Positions 26,424 to 36,200 are shown, numbered from the stretch's first letter. The stretch is DNA of 64,000 nucleotides from Clostridium lacusfryxellense (GCF_018861735.1 NZ_JAHLEB010000010.1:1-64000); one strand, 5' to 3'. Made by a program: numbers and translations. The notes: generated by a model not told the origin, from the sequence alone.

Positions 26424-27758
26424 TTAAGTTTGAGTATTTTTATAATGGTTATCAAGAACTGCCGCAAATCCTAAACAAAACCATACAATATATGCTGCCT
26501 GGAAATTGAGAAGTATAAATGATTGTAATAAACTTAAAAATGCAGCTGATACTATAGGTAGAATACAACAAAAACGATAAACCTTTGGAATATTGGTTAG
26601 TTTTATTAAAATGTAATAACAAGCAGCGATTAAACTCGTTAGATACATTATTAATCCTATAAGCCCCCATCCCATCCAAGTTTCAAGTATGAAATTATGT
26701 GCAGGTCTTTGTATTGGTTCTTCCAAAATTATTTTTTTCCCAGTAACTTGATCCGTAACTGGAACTGACTCTTTATATGCTACTGCAAATGTACCAGCTC
26801 CAACAATAGGATTCTTTTTTATTGCAGTCCAAGCTTTCGACCAGAATATTCCACGTATTGCGTCACTAGCCTCAGTGGTTTCTGCACCGTTCTCTTCTTC
26901 ATCATCGGATTTCGGTTGCGTTAATGCTGGTATTTTACTTACAATAAAAGAAAATGTTCTATATACATTACTGCGTGATTTCATGAAATTTACTGATGCG
27001 GCAAGTATAGTAACCATAAGACAGACTATCATAAATGATATGATTCTCTTCCATGAGTACCATTTGAAACCAAATAATAAAATAATTGAAACTACAATTA
27101 CCGCTCCCATAACTACCCAGCCTAATCTCCCACCAGAAAGAAATGCAAACACCATACTAATTCCAATATTTAAATAAGCAACTGGAGTAGTCCATTTTGG
27201 TAATCTCTTTTCTTTACTTTCTTTTATAGCCCATACTGCAAATGTAATAAACATTATAGAAATGTACATATAGATATTAATATTATCTAAAAATGTTAAT
27301 TTTCTAATATCTGTGAATCTAAAGCAATCTACCATTTCTCTAATATTTAGAGCAGAATAAATAATCAATATTCCACTTAAGAGATGATTTATTTTTGGTT
27401 TATATCCGTCCATTATAAAAAACACTGACGAACCCAGTATCCATGATCTTATAGGCCATGTTGTCAACGCAAAGGGTAGATTTTTAACAAATCTAACTCC
27501 AAAAAGTATAACAAAATATATACCAAATGAAAATAAAACCCAAAATACCCTTTTGGATAACCTGGAAAAACTATAATTATGTTTATATAATCCACGATAA
27601 ATAAACATATAAAGAAATATCCCTATAGCTATTATTTCAGCTAAGGCAATACTTACAGAAATTTTGTCCACTGGAATTAGCACTACTGTACCAAATATTA
27701 ATAAACAAACTAATTCCACGACCAAATAACGTTTATTAAATGATATAAAAGTTTTCAT
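26424..27758 (-). CDS. O-antigen ligase / Wzy-C family membrane protein (copy 1)
   Basis: This 444-residue polytopic protein carries the Wzy_C/WaaL-type blocks FLSGGRLGWVVMGAVIV, KAWTAIKKNPIVGAGTFAVAY and RPAHNFILETWMGWG. The last contains the conserved histidine near the end of the large outer loop. Such proteins polymerise repeat units or ligate finished polymer to a carrier. It is closely similar along its length to the protein at 39101-40441, so the two are paralogues. It is the last gene of the FucNAc cluster and follows a GT4 gene by 14 bases. The stretch between its stop and the next gene contains only a weak AT-rich hairpin. Confidence 0.83.
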   Translation of the reverse strand: MKTFISFNKRYLVVELVCLLIFGTVVLIPVDKISVSIALAEIIAIGIFLYMFIYRGLYKHNYSFSRLSKRVFWVLFSFGIYFVILFGVRFVKNLPFALTTWPIRSWILGSSVFFIMDGYKPKINHLLSGILIIYSALNIREMVDCFRFTDIRKLTFLDNINIYMYISIMFITFAVWAIKESKEKRLPKWTTPVAYLNIGISMVFAFLSGGRLGWVVMGAVIVVSIILLFGFKWYSWKRIISFMIVCLMVTILAASVNFMKSRSNVYRTFSFIVSKIPALTQPKSDDEEENGAETTEASDAIRGIFWSKAWTAIKKNPIVGAGTFAVAYKESVPVTDQVTGKKIILEEPIQRPAHNFILETWMGWGLIGLIMYLTSLIAACYYILIKLTNIPKVYRFCCILPIVSAAFLSLLQSFILLNFQAAYIVWFCLGFAAVLDNHYKNTQT

Positions 27759-27772
27759 AGTTATTTTCTCCT

Positions 27773-28912
27773 TTACTGCTTTAAGATAATATTTTCTATC
27801 CTAGCTACAAATTCTTTTCTACTATATTTAGCTAAACATTCATAATAATTTTTTTTAGCATATCTTTCGTAATCTTCATAACATAATTTTATAGCTTCTT
27901 TTATTGACTCTGGATTTTTGCCATAGCAAAGAACTCCATTTTCTCCATCCTTAAAGATATCTACCATTCCACCTTGATTTGTGGTGATAATTGCAAGTCC
28001 ATTACCCATTGCTTCTAAAATAGAAATTGGTTGGCCCTCATTTGGATAATATGTAGGAAGGCAAAATATATGATTATCTCTAAGTAGCGTCGCTTTTTTA
28101 TCACCTTTGACAACTCCATTATATGTTACACTATCTCCAAGCTCGTTAATCATTTGATTAACAGTCTCTAGTATTTCTTCTTCTATATTCCCCGCTAAAT
28201 TCAAATGGAATTTAAATTCTTCTTCTTTAAGTCCTAGGCAAGCTTCCATTAAGTCTAAGATACCCTTGCTTTTCATTAAGTTACTTAGATATAATATTTG
28301 CAATATATTTGTTTCTTCATTATTTTCATCTTTATTAGACAAGTTCTCATTTTTAATTAATTTTTCAGTTAACTCTTCCTCGCTCATCATATATTCATCC
28401 TGAACTCCATTTTCACAAACAAAAACTTTATCTTTATGAAGTATTCCATCAAACATGCTTATCAGTGAATTACCGAGCACTATAATGCCTGAGCTTTTAT
28501 TAAAATAATATTTTAATCTTTTTTGCTTTTTAGCGTCTAAACTATCATACATAATGCGAACATATCCACCATGAAAGTGAAGAAAACATTTAATCTTTTT
28601 TAACTTAGCCACGTTTATAAAGGGGGTATACTTTAAGAACCCCAAATAACTTTGGGCAGGTGTAACATAAACTCTATCAAATTTTCCAAATAAAATCTTA
28701 AAACAGCCAATAATTATTGGCCTAAGACTATTTAATACTTTCTTAATACTAAATTTACCTTGTGCCACGAGGCTTGTAAAAGTTCTTTCTGCATTACTAT
28801 CTATAAACTCAACTATATGTCCGTTTTCTTTTAAGCCAGCCAAAAGCATTTCATTAGACACAGACATACCCGTTATAGGGTCTGGAAATGGTCCTATCAT
28901 TAAAATCTTCAT
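27773..28912 (-). CDS. Glycosyltransferase family 4
   Basis: This is a 379-residue GT-B enzyme. The N-terminal glycine-containing loop is MKILMIGPFPDPITGMSVSN, and the C-terminal donor site includes PTYYPNEGQPISILEAMGNG and TTNQGGMVDIF, where the EX7E motif is partly changed to Gln and Glu. A charged insertion of about 20 residues (residues 180-200) sits between the two domains. It belongs to the FucNAc cluster and lies between capG and a ligase-like gene. Donor and acceptor are not known. Confidence 0.83.
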   Translation of the reverse strand: MKILMIGPFPDPITGMSVSNEMLLAGLKENGHIVEFIDSNAERTFTSLVAQGKFSIKKVLNSLRPIIIGCFKILFGKFDRVYVTPAQSYLGFLKYTPFINVAKLKKIKCFLHFHGGYVRIMYDSLDAKKQKRLKYYFNKSSGIIVLGNSLISMFDGILHKDKVFVCENGVQDEYMMSEEELTEKLIKNENLSNKDENNEETNILQILYLSNLMKSKGILDLMEACLGLKEEEFKFHLNLAGNIEEEILETVNQMINELGDSVTYNGVVKGDKKATLLRDNHIFCLPTYYPNEGQPISILEAMGNGLAIITTNQGGMVDIFKDGENGVLCYGKNPESIKEAIKLCYEDYERYAKKNYYECLAKYSRKEFVARIENIILKQ

Positions 28913-28931
28913 ATGCTTAGCTCGCCTCCCA

Positions 28932-30056
28932 CTATTTCCTCCATATAAACCTGTTTATTACACTAGTATAGCCTTGAATAATATTAACAACCTTTACAGC
29001 CACATTGACATCAGTATAATCAAAAGCTTTCACTGTTTTTTCTCCTAATGATTTTTGCTTAGTTATTATATCAATAGCCTGAGTTATGCTTCCAACCGTT
29101 ATTCCACCAAGTATAAACGATCCTTTGTCAACTGCTTCTGGCCTTTCAGTACTTGTTCTTATTGAGACTCCTGCAAATTCCATAATATTAGTTTCCTCGG
29201 CAAGAGAACCACTATCAGATAAAACGCAAAAGGAATCCTTTTGAAGTTTGTTATAATCATAAAACCCAAATGGTTTAAGTTGTTTTATATTTTTATGGAA
29301 CTTAATGTTTTTTTCTTCAATTCGTTTCCAGCTTCGTGGATGAGTTGAGTATATAACGGGCATATCATAAGTTTCAGCTATAACATTTAGTGCATCCGTT
29401 ATACTTTTAAAATTTTCTTCATTATCAATGTTTTCTTCTCTGTGAGCACTAACTAAAATATATTTACCTTTTTCAAGGCCTAATGTTTGGAGAACCTTAC
29501 TTTCATTTATTTTATCAATATATCTATGAAAAACTTCTGGAAGAGGTGAACCAGTAACAAAAGTATATTCCTTGCGTATTCCCTCTGATAAGAGATATCT
29601 TCTTGCATGTTCTGTGTATGCCATATTAACGTCCGATGTAACGTCAACTATTTTCCTATTTATTTCCTCAGGTACATTTTGATCAAAACATCTGTTCCCA
29701 GCTTCCATATGAAATATCGGTATTTTTAATCTCTTAGCGGCAATAACACTAAGGCAACTGTTTGTGTCACCAAGTATTACTAAGGCATCTGGTTTTTCGC
29801 TAGCTAATATTTTGTAACTTTTATCTATTATATTACCCATAGTTTCACCAAGATCATTTCCTACAACTCCTAGAAAATAATTTGGCTGCCTAAGATCTAG
29901 TTCCTTAAAAAACACATCATTAAGTGTATAATCCCAGTTTTGTCCTGTATGTACTAGAATATGATCAAAATAAGTGTCACAAGCTTTTATAACTTCAGAT
30001 AGTCTTATTATCTCAGGTCTTGTTCCAAGTATCGTCATTACCTTTAGCTTTTTCAT
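28932..30056 (-). CDS. capG: UDP-N-acetylglucosamine 2-epimerase family; UDP-N-acetyl-L-fucosamine synthase
   Basis: The 374-residue protein is of the WecB fold: MTILGTRPEIIRLSEV, VHTGQNWDYTLNDVFF, LGDTNSCL, HMEAGNRCFDQNVPEE and SDSGSLAEE. In this gene order (after capE and capF homologues) the family member is CapG/FnlC, which carries out the final C2 epimerisation to give UDP-L-FucNAc. The ATG at 30056, with GGAGGT upstream, is chosen over an upstream in-frame start that would overlap capF. The gap to capF is then 5 bases. Confidence 0.9.
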   Translation of the reverse strand: MKKLKVMTILGTRPEIIRLSEVIKACDTYFDHILVHTGQNWDYTLNDVFFKELDLRQPNYFLGVVGNDLGETMGNIIDKSYKILASEKPDALVILGDTNSCLSVIAAKRLKIPIFHMEAGNRCFDQNVPEEINRKIVDVTSDVNMAYTEHARRYLLSEGIRKEYTFVTGSPLPEVFHRYIDKINESKVLQTLGLEKGKYILVSAHREENIDNEENFKSITDALNVIAETYDMPVIYSTHPRSWKRIEEKNIKFHKNIKQLKPFGFYDYNKLQKDSFCVLSDSGSLAEETNIMEFAGVSIRTSTERPEAVDKGSFILGGITVGSITQAIDIITKQKSLGEKTVKAFDYTDVNVAVKVVNIIQGYTSVINRFIWRK

Positions 30057-30061
30057 AAGTT

Positions 30062-31171
30062 CTATACCTCCAAATAATATGTGTCTGGCTTTTCTGGATT
30101 GAAACATTCATTAACCCACATTACAGTTACCAAATCACTTTGGCCAACATTTACTATAGAATGAGTGTACCCTGTTGGAATGTCTACTACCTCTAACTTA
30201 TCTCCATTAACCTTATATTCAATTATATCTTCGCTATTTATATTTCTAAACCTAATAAGCGCCTCACCACTAACTACCATAAATTTCTCATTCTTAGTAT
30301 TATGCCAATGATTCCCTTTAGTTATTCCTGGTTTAGAAACATTTACTGAAACTTGTCCACTTGCGGCTGTTCTAATGAATTCAGTAAAAGATCCTCTATT
30401 GTCCTTATTCATATTTAAATCATAAGAAAATTCATTAACAGGCAGGAAACTCAAATAAGTACTATAAAGTTTTTTGGTTAATTCATCTTCCATATTAGGG
30501 ATATTTAAATCTATCCTAGACGATTTAAAACTTTTTATCTTATCTGCTAAATCCCCTAATTTAATATTGTGCACTACAGGTACATAGCAGTATTCCTTCT
30601 TTTTAGATTCAATTCCACTGAGCGCTCTCATAAATTCATCTAATACATCATCTATGTAGCATAACTCCAAATTAACATCTGGTCTTGATATTTCAATTTC
30701 TAAACCCTTTGCAACATTATTACAAAATGTTGCTACTACAGTATTATAATTAGGCCTACTCCACTTACCAAACAAATTAGCTAATCTATAAACCAATACT
30801 TTTACACTTGTTTCTTTGCTATATTTAAATAATAAATCCTCGCCTGCTTTTTTACTAATTCCATATGGATTATCTCGCTCTGCCTGAATAGAAGAAGTTA
30901 TGAGCACTGGTGATTTATTATCGTTCTTCTTAAGAAGGTCTAATAGCTCTGACGTAAATCCAAAGTTACCTTCCATAAATTCTAAATCGTCTTTAGGGCG
31001 ATTAACCCCCGCTAGATGAAATACAAATTCACATTCTTTAGCATAAACTTCAAGAAGTTCTTTATCGGTATCTTTATCAAATTCTAATATGTCAACAAAC
31101 CCCTTATTTTTAAGCTGTGCTATAAGGTTTTTCCCTACAAATCCTTTTGCTCCAGTAACAAGTATCTTCAT
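30062..31171 (-). CDS. capF: CapF/FnlB-like bifunctional SDR reductase-epimerase with cupin domain
   Basis: This protein of about 369 residues has an N-terminal SDR domain (MKILVTGAKGFVGKNL, then YGISKKAGEDLL with the YxxxK pair) and a C-terminal cupin at about residues 255-365. The cupin has the metal-binding pattern HWHNTKNEKF, and a later histidine in GYTHSIV. In CapF the cupin epimerises C3 and the SDR reduces C4 of the CapE product during UDP-FucNAc synthesis. The ATG at 31171 has GAGG seven bases upstream and is better than the GTG four codons earlier. Its neighbours are capE and capG. Confidence 0.92.
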   Translation of the reverse strand: MKILVTGAKGFVGKNLIAQLKNKGFVDILEFDKDTDKELLEVYAKECEFVFHLAGVNRPKDDLEFMEGNFGFTSELLDLLKKNDNKSPVLITSSIQAERDNPYGISKKAGEDLLFKYSKETSVKVLVYRLANLFGKWSRPNYNTVVATFCNNVAKGLEIEISRPDVNLELCYIDDVLDEFMRALSGIESKKKEYCYVPVVHNIKLGDLADKIKSFKSSRIDLNIPNMEDELTKKLYSTYLSFLPVNEFSYDLNMNKDNRGSFTEFIRTAASGQVSVNVSKPGITKGNHWHNTKNEKFMVVSGEALIRFRNINSEDIIEYKVNGDKLEVVDIPTGYTHSIVNVGQSDLVTVMWVNECFNPEKPDTYYLEV

Positions 31172-31195
31172 ATTTATCCTCACAATTCATTAATT

Positions 31196-31261
31196 TTTTT
31201 TATCCCTATATATTTATTTATCCCTTTATTTTTATTTAGCCCTTTATTTTTATTTACCCGA
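31196..31261. repeat. Degenerate tandem repeat of about 18 bp between capE and capF
   Basis: On the minus strand, units resembling GGGCTAAATAAAAATAAA recur about four times in a row, starting at the capE stop codon. The later units decay. The tract makes up nearly the whole gap between capE and capF, and each unit contains a TAAATAA-like run. Confidence 0.6.
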
Positions 31262-32300
31262 CTTTGTGTTCCATAGTATGATATTGCATAATACTTTTTA
31301 GTTCATCTTGTATATAATCAAGTTTGAGTAATTTTTCTTTAATTCCTTCTACATTGAGAATACTAGTGTTATGAGAATTATATTCTTGCTGGGTGGAAAG
31401 TTTAATATTGCCTTCTACAAAATATTTATCGTAGTTAAGATCTCTTTTATCTGCTGGAATCCTGAAAAATCCTCCCATGTCCTTTGCAACTACAAACTCT
31501 TCTTTTGTAAGAAGTGTTTCATATAACTTTTCTCCATGGCGGGTACCTATTATTCTAACTTCATTGTCAGCATGAAATAATTCTTTTACTGCTTGCGCTA
31601 AATCGTGTATTGTTGACGAATCAGATTTTTGAACCATAATATCACCAGCCAAAGCATGTTCAAAAGCAAATAAGACAAGTTCAACTGCCTCGTCTAAGCT
31701 CATAAGGAACCTAGTCATATCAGGGTCTGTAACAGTTAGAGGACCTCCATTTCTTATCTGCTCAATAAATAGTGGAATTACCGAACCACGAGATGCCATA
31801 ACATTTCCATATCTAGTTCCACAAATAACTGTTTTTCCTGTAGGAACTGTTTTAGATTTCGCTACAAATACTTTTTCCATCATAGCTTTTGAAATACCCA
31901 TAGCATTTATTGGATATGCAGCCTTGTCAGTGGAAAGACATATTACCTTTTTAACTCCATAATCAATTGCTGCTGTAAGTACATTATCCGTTCCTAGTAC
32001 GTTGGTTTTCACTGCTTCAAGAGGAAAAAACTCACATGACGGAACTTGTTTTAACGCTGCTGCGTGAAAAATGTAATCTACTCCATGCATAGCATTTTTT
32101 ACACTAGATATATCTCTTACATCACCTATGTAAAATTTAATTTTATCATTTTTATATAATTTCCTCATATCGTCTTGTTTCTTCTCATCCCTTGAAAATA
32201 TACGAATTTCACCTATATCTGTATCAAGAAACCTTTTAGTTACTGCATTTCCAAAAGAGCCTGTTCCACCTGTTATAAGTAGTGTTTTATCTTTAAACAT
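31254..32300 (-). CDS. capE: CapE/FnlA-like UDP-GlcNAc 4,6-dehydratase / 5-epimerase
   Basis: The 348-residue SDR enzyme has TGGTGSFGNAVTKRFL as its NAD-binding loop and the active-site region CLSTDKAAYPINAMGISKAMMEK, in which Met stands where classical SDRs have Tyr. That is characteristic of the soluble inverting 4,6-dehydratases. RHGEKLYETLLTKEE is a further family mark. It converts UDP-GlcNAc to UDP-2-acetamido-2,6-dideoxy-beta-L-arabino-hexos-4-ulose, the first step towards UDP-L-FucNAc. It precedes capF and capG. Confidence 0.93.
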   Translation of the reverse strand: MFKDKTLLITGGTGSFGNAVTKRFLDTDIGEIRIFSRDEKKQDDMRKLYKNDKIKFYIGDVRDISSVKNAMHGVDYIFHAAALKQVPSCEFFPLEAVKTNVLGTDNVLTAAIDYGVKKVICLSTDKAAYPINAMGISKAMMEKVFVAKSKTVPTGKTVICGTRYGNVMASRGSVIPLFIEQIRNGGPLTVTDPDMTRFLMSLDEAVELVLFAFEHALAGDIMVQKSDSSTIHDLAQAVKELFHADNEVRIIGTRHGEKLYETLLTKEEFVVAKDMGGFFRIPADKRDLNYDKYFVEGNIKLSTQQEYNSHNTSILNVEGIKEKLLKLDYIQDELKSIMQYHTMEHKVG

Positions 32301-32325
32301 AATGTATCTCCTTTATTTTATATTA

Positions 32326-33567
32326 TTATTCAAAGTACTTATCAATTCTATTTAATAGTTCTTGTTTGTTAAAGTTGTTTTCATAATAACTTCTAGCGTT
32401 AACCCCAAGTTCTAATAATCTCTGTGGTGATTCATTAGATAATTGTATTATTACATCTGCCAGCATCTCATAATCTCCAGCAGGACTACAAAGACCAGAA
32501 CCCGATTCTTTAATTATTTTATCTGTCTCACCACTTGCTGATGCTAAAATTGGTATGCCGCAAGCCATATATGACTGAAGTTTTGCTGGAATTGTTTTAG
32601 AAAACAATGGCCCACCTGTTAAACATAAAAAAGCGGCATCACTAGCTGCCATAAACTCGGGAATCCTAGTGGCTGGTTGTTTGGGAATGAAATTAAACAT
32701 ATCAGTGAGTTTATTTTCATCCACAATTTTTACTAATTCCTCTTTATAACGTCCATCCCCGACAATATTAAATCTAATTTTCTTATTTGGATTTTTTTCT
32801 TTAATTAATGATGCGGTTTTAGGCAATATAGCTAGTCCCTGTGCAGTTCCGATGTTACCAGCAAAAATTATATTAAATACATCATCATTAGGGATTTCAT
32901 CGATTATGATTTTATCTTCATTTATTTTATTTTCTTTTATTTTATTAAGTGGCTTATAGAAATCTTCTGCATATTGTGGCCAGTATTCTATTTTTTCAAT
33001 TGAAACACCACGACTTTCAATGGATGTTACAAAGCTATTTGATGTGGTAAATATTTTTGTACAATATGAATATATATAATCAACCATCTTGCCTATAGCT
33101 CCTATAATCTTTCTGTTAGTTATACCTGTAATTATTTCAACATTTTCAGGCCAAAGATCTTGAACATATAAGTAACATGGTATTTTTCTTTTTTTAGCAT
33201 ACCAAACTCCTGGTAGAGCTTGTGTCATAGGGGATACTTCAAATATGAATACGTAATCTGCTTTAATTTTAGTAAACATCTTCCAAAACAATCCTGATAT
33301 AACAAAGGATAAATAGTTTAAGGCAAGCATTATTGAATTCCTTCCCCTAGGGATAAGCGGTATTCTTATTACCTCAATTCCGTTATATGTTTCTTTTCTC
33401 TTTTTGAAAAGCCCATATCCCTTATAATACTTACCCAAAGGATAATTGGGTATGCCTGTTATAACTGTTACTTTGTATCCCCTTTTTACCCATTCACTAC
33501 AAATATCATTTATACGAAATTGTTCAGGGTAGAAATATTGTGCTATAACTAAAATATGTTTTTCCAA
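32326..33567 (-). CDS. Glycosyltransferase family 4 (WbuB-like, candidate FucNAc transferase)
   Basis: This 413-residue GT-B enzyme starts MEKHILVIAQYFYPEQFRINDI, and continues GYKVTVITGIPNYPLGKYYKGYG, the opening typical of WbuB/CapM-like transferases. These often add N-acetyl-L-fucosamine, and their genes commonly neighbour the FnlABC set. The C-terminal half has LCLTGGPLFSKTIPAKLQSYMACG with the donor-binding glutamate replaced or shifted, as in this subgroup. It precedes capE by 25 bases. FucNAc as donor is inference from family and context. Confidence 0.83.
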   Translation of the reverse strand: MEKHILVIAQYFYPEQFRINDICSEWVKRGYKVTVITGIPNYPLGKYYKGYGLFKKRKETYNGIEVIRIPLIPRGRNSIMLALNYLSFVISGLFWKMFTKIKADYVFIFEVSPMTQALPGVWYAKKRKIPCYLYVQDLWPENVEIITGITNRKIIGAIGKMVDYIYSYCTKIFTTSNSFVTSIESRGVSIEKIEYWPQYAEDFYKPLNKIKENKINEDKIIIDEIPNDDVFNIIFAGNIGTAQGLAILPKTASLIKEKNPNKKIRFNIVGDGRYKEELVKIVDENKLTDMFNFIPKQPATRIPEFMAASDAAFLCLTGGPLFSKTIPAKLQSYMACGIPILASASGETDKIIKESGSGLCSPAGDYEMLADVIIQLSNESPQRLLELGVNARSYYENNFNKQELLNRIDKYFE

Positions 33568-33605
33568 CTCAATATTCCCCCTTCCTTATTTATCTCGAGT
33601 TTTTA

Positions 33606-34574
33606 TCAGCTTATCTTCTTTGGCAACTTATTGCGATGTGTTATTTTTTGCGTTAAAGTAATGGATTCTTCTTTTGGCGTTGATTCTTTAGACGTTGATT
33701 TTTTCGAATTACTTTCTTCGGTTGTTGTAATTGATTCTTTTAAGTCCCAAATTCTATAGTTTTCTTTATAGTCTGACATATTCAAATCATAAACAAAATC
33801 TCCAAATACCTTATTAACTATTCCGAGCTTTAGACCCATAAGACGTAATATAGGATTAAACACCTTAGTTAAGGTAATTTTCTTACCATGAGCCTCTGCA
33901 ATTAGCTTTACCATTTCTGAAGTCTTAACGTACTCATCATTTTGCGGGAAAAATAATCCACGCTCTTCGTTTTTTATAATTAACCTAATGAACTCACACA
34001 AATTATCTATATGAAGCATACTTCTTTCATTATCTATGTCAGGAAACATAGGTAATTTCTGAGCAAGCTTTGCAAGTCTTGGATAGTTTCCTTTAGATCC
34101 TTTTCCATAAATCATAGGAGGTCTTAGAATTACAATTTTGAAATCATCATTTTCTAAGGATTTTATTCCCTCTTCTGCTTGAAGTTTGCTGTTTCCATAA
34201 AAATTACTTGGATTTGTAATTGTGTTTTTATTTATAACTTTTTTATCATTTATATTTCCACTATCTCCATAAACAATAATGCTACTCATAAAGATAAATT
34301 GCTTAACTCCAGCCATTTTTGCTTTTTTAGCAGCCTCTATTGTCAAATCACGATTAACTTTATAATACGAATCCTCCATATTAGGATCTGTAGAAACATG
34401 TGCTATACCAGCAACGTGAAAAACCACATCATACTTTGTAAAATCTTTTTCCTTCCATAAATCGTCCCTCATACTCATTGTATCTATAGAATATTCTCCT
34501 AAACATTTCACTAGCCACTTAGAGAGAGAACCCCCAATGTAGCTATTCATTCCAGTTATAAGTATATTTTTCGT
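33606..34574 (-). CDS. NAD-dependent epimerase/dehydratase (SDR), with apparent ACG start
   Basis: The protein is an extended SDR with YGNSKLQAEEG (YxxxK) at mid-length and a lysine- and threonine-rich C-terminal tail (last 40 residues). The first ATG (34550) would remove the start of the Rossmann fold. Reading back in frame gives KNILITGMNSYIGG, the normal beta1-loop of this family, and the expected initiator Met position is an ACG codon at 34574. AAAAAGGAG ends 11 bases before it. An alternative is a one-base loss in a run of five A residues after an ATG at 34585, but that ATG abuts the binding site. Relatives reduce or epimerise UDP-4-keto sugars such as UDP-QuiNAc precursors. The exact substrate is uncertain. 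Confidence 0.7.
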   Translation of the reverse strand, partial: TKNILITGMNSYIGGSLSKWLVKCLGEYSIDTMSMRDDLWKEKDFTKYDVVFHVAGIAHVSTDPNMEDSYYKVNRDLTIEAAKKAKMAGVKQFIFMSSIIVYGDSGNINDKKVINKNTITNPSNFYGNSKLQAEEGIKSLENDDFKIVILRPPMIYGKGSKGNYPRLAKLAQKLPMFPDIDNERSMLHIDNLCEFIRLIIKNEERGLFFPQNDEYVKTSEMVKLIAEAHGKKITLTKVFNPILRLMGLKLGIVNKVFGDFVYDLNMSDYKENYRIWDLKESITTTEESNSKKSTSKESTPKEESITLTQKITHRNKLPKKIS

Positions 34575-34732
34575 CTTAAATTCATCTCCTTTTTACCTTA
34601 ATCTATTCTTTTCTAATTATCACCAAAATAAATAATAATATACTTATACTTCTCTCCAAGTTAACATCCTTTTATAGTTTATGAGTAATCCTACAGTTTA
34701 TGCCTTTAAGTTTTTAGGTTTTTTGGACAAAC

Positions 34733-34778
34733 AAAAAGACTAGCAAAATGTCTATTACAACATTTTGCTAGTCTTTTT
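34733..34778. terminator. Strong bidirectional terminator between two clusters
   Basis: Two perfect 19-base arms (AAAAAGACTAGCAAAATGT and its complement) flank an 8-base loop, with A and T runs at the outer ends. It lies about 45 bases past the stop of the second flippase gene on the minus strand and separates the ribitol-phosphate cluster from the FucNAc cluster. Confidence 0.85.
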
Positions 34779-34823
34779 CTTATATATTAATTCTAATATT
34801 TAATTTTAATGTATTTTTATTAT

Positions 34824-36200
34824 CTAATCTTTTAAAGCATTTCTATTCTTTATCATTGATATAATATCTTTAAAATCAGAATTAAATAAAATATATTCTG
34901 ACAACACCATGCAAAGCAAAAATATAAATGCTTTGATTAATGATGGAAAAGGAATTATTCTGATTATTTGATAAGATACAATGTATATTACAAAATGAAT
35001 TATCTCGTTCTTATGTATTTCAAGACCCTTAAAATCAAATGATGAATACACATACCATACAATTAATGTAATAAGTGTTGCATATGCAATCATTACAGAA
35101 TCCTTTAATACATAGGCTGCAAATACATTTAATACAAATGCTAGTACAACCATTTTAGAAGCTACAAATAAATACTCCTTGCCTCTTTTTCCCACTTTAT
35201 AAAGATTTGCATATAAAACATTTGTTAAACAAATAAAAGGAATTCCAATTATTAATATTCCTAGTACTTCTAAAGATAGTATATATTTTTTGAGCATATT
35301 GTCCACTATAAACTCAAGCACGAAATACCCTGCAGGTGCAAAGCTGCATATTAATATAATATATTTCTTAACTTTTGAAACAACCTTTTCATCTCCCTTA
35401 TTTTTAGCTAAATAAGGATAAAACAAGACTGTTACTGAATTAACCAGAACTAGAAATAAGCTTAACATTGATACCGCAAAAGAATAAAATGCGAAATCAT
35501 TCACTGTAAATTTGAACTTAACAAACCACCTATCCATAGTAAAAAATAGAAGGCTTACAGTGTTTGCAATCATTATAGTAAACCCCATACTTGTTATGGA
35601 TTTTATTTCTGGATATTTTATTTTTTCTGCTTTTTTAGCCGAATTCATAATTAATACCGTACTGATTATCGCCATAACTGCATTGCCAATAACTTGAATC
35701 TGCATATATAAAATTGGTGACTTTACAATAAATATGACTGCAAGAACAGATGCCAACATCACTATATTTTGTGCTACTCTTATTACTACGTATTTATTGA
35801 ATTCACCTGTAGCTCTATATAATAGAGAAATAAATAAAACAACCTGAAAAGGTAATATATAAAATACAAAATATCTAAATGCCATATCTTTTATTAAAAA
35901 TATTGATACAAATAGTAGTACAACCACAAGGCTTACTACTATTTTTAGCATCACATAAAAATAGCCTTTTATTTTCTCTTTTTTTATGTTTTCTATATCT
36001 TTGCCACCTAATATTAAATACATTCCATCTGAAAATCCAAAATGCATCATTCCTGCAAATCCTACATATAGTGTAAATGTCTTTAAATACCCATATGATC
36101 CTAAATCGAGAACCTTTGGCACAACTAGTGCACTCAATATACCAATTAATATCCCCAAAACCTCTACAAATATTACTCTAAGTGATTTGTTTATATTCAT
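34824..36200 (-). CDS. Wzx-type flippase (second copy in the window)
   Basis: The protein is 458 residues with about fourteen predicted helices, and opens SLRVIFVEVLGILIGILSALVVPKVLDLGSYG (cited in part: LVVPKVLDLGSYG). It belongs to the MOP superfamily polysaccharide exporters, but it is not closely similar to the flippase at 11545-13056, so it probably serves a different repeat unit. It is the last gene of the unit that contains tarI, tarJ and the TarL-like gene. A strong terminator follows. Confidence 0.83.
   Translation of the reverse strand: MNINKSLRVIFVEVLGILIGILSALVVPKVLDLGSYGYLKTFTLYVGFAGMMHFGFSDGMYLILGGKDIENIKKEKIKGYFYVMLKIVVSLVVVLLFVSIFLIKDMAFRYFVFYILPFQVVLFISLLYRATGEFNKYVVIRVAQNIVMLASVLAVIFIVKSPILYMQIQVIGNAVMAIISTVLIMNSAKKAEKIKYPEIKSITSMGFTIMIANTVSLLFFTMDRWFVKFKFTVNDFAFYSFAVSMLSLFLVLVNSVTVLFYPYLAKNKGDEKVVSKVKKYIILICSFAPAGYFVLEFIVDNMLKKYILSLEVLGILIIGIPFICLTNVLYANLYKVGKRGKEYLFVASKMVVLAFVLNVFAAYVLKDSVMIAYATLITLIVWYVYSSFDFKGLEIHKNEIIHFVIYIVSYQIIRIIPFPSLIKAFIFLLCMVLSEYILFNSDFKDIISMIKNRNALKD

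Noticed and set aside
31254-32300. The capE-like protein as an ordinary UDP-glucose 4-epimerase
   Set aside because: The Met-type active site and adjacent capF and capG genes indicate the 4,6-dehydratase/5-epimerase of the UDP-FucNAc pathway.
34556-34585. A nine-codon upstream frame before the SDR gene as a regulatory leader peptide
   Set aside because: Its ATG directly abuts the AAGGAG with no spacing, so initiation there is unlikely. It is mentioned only as the basis of the alternative frameshift reading.
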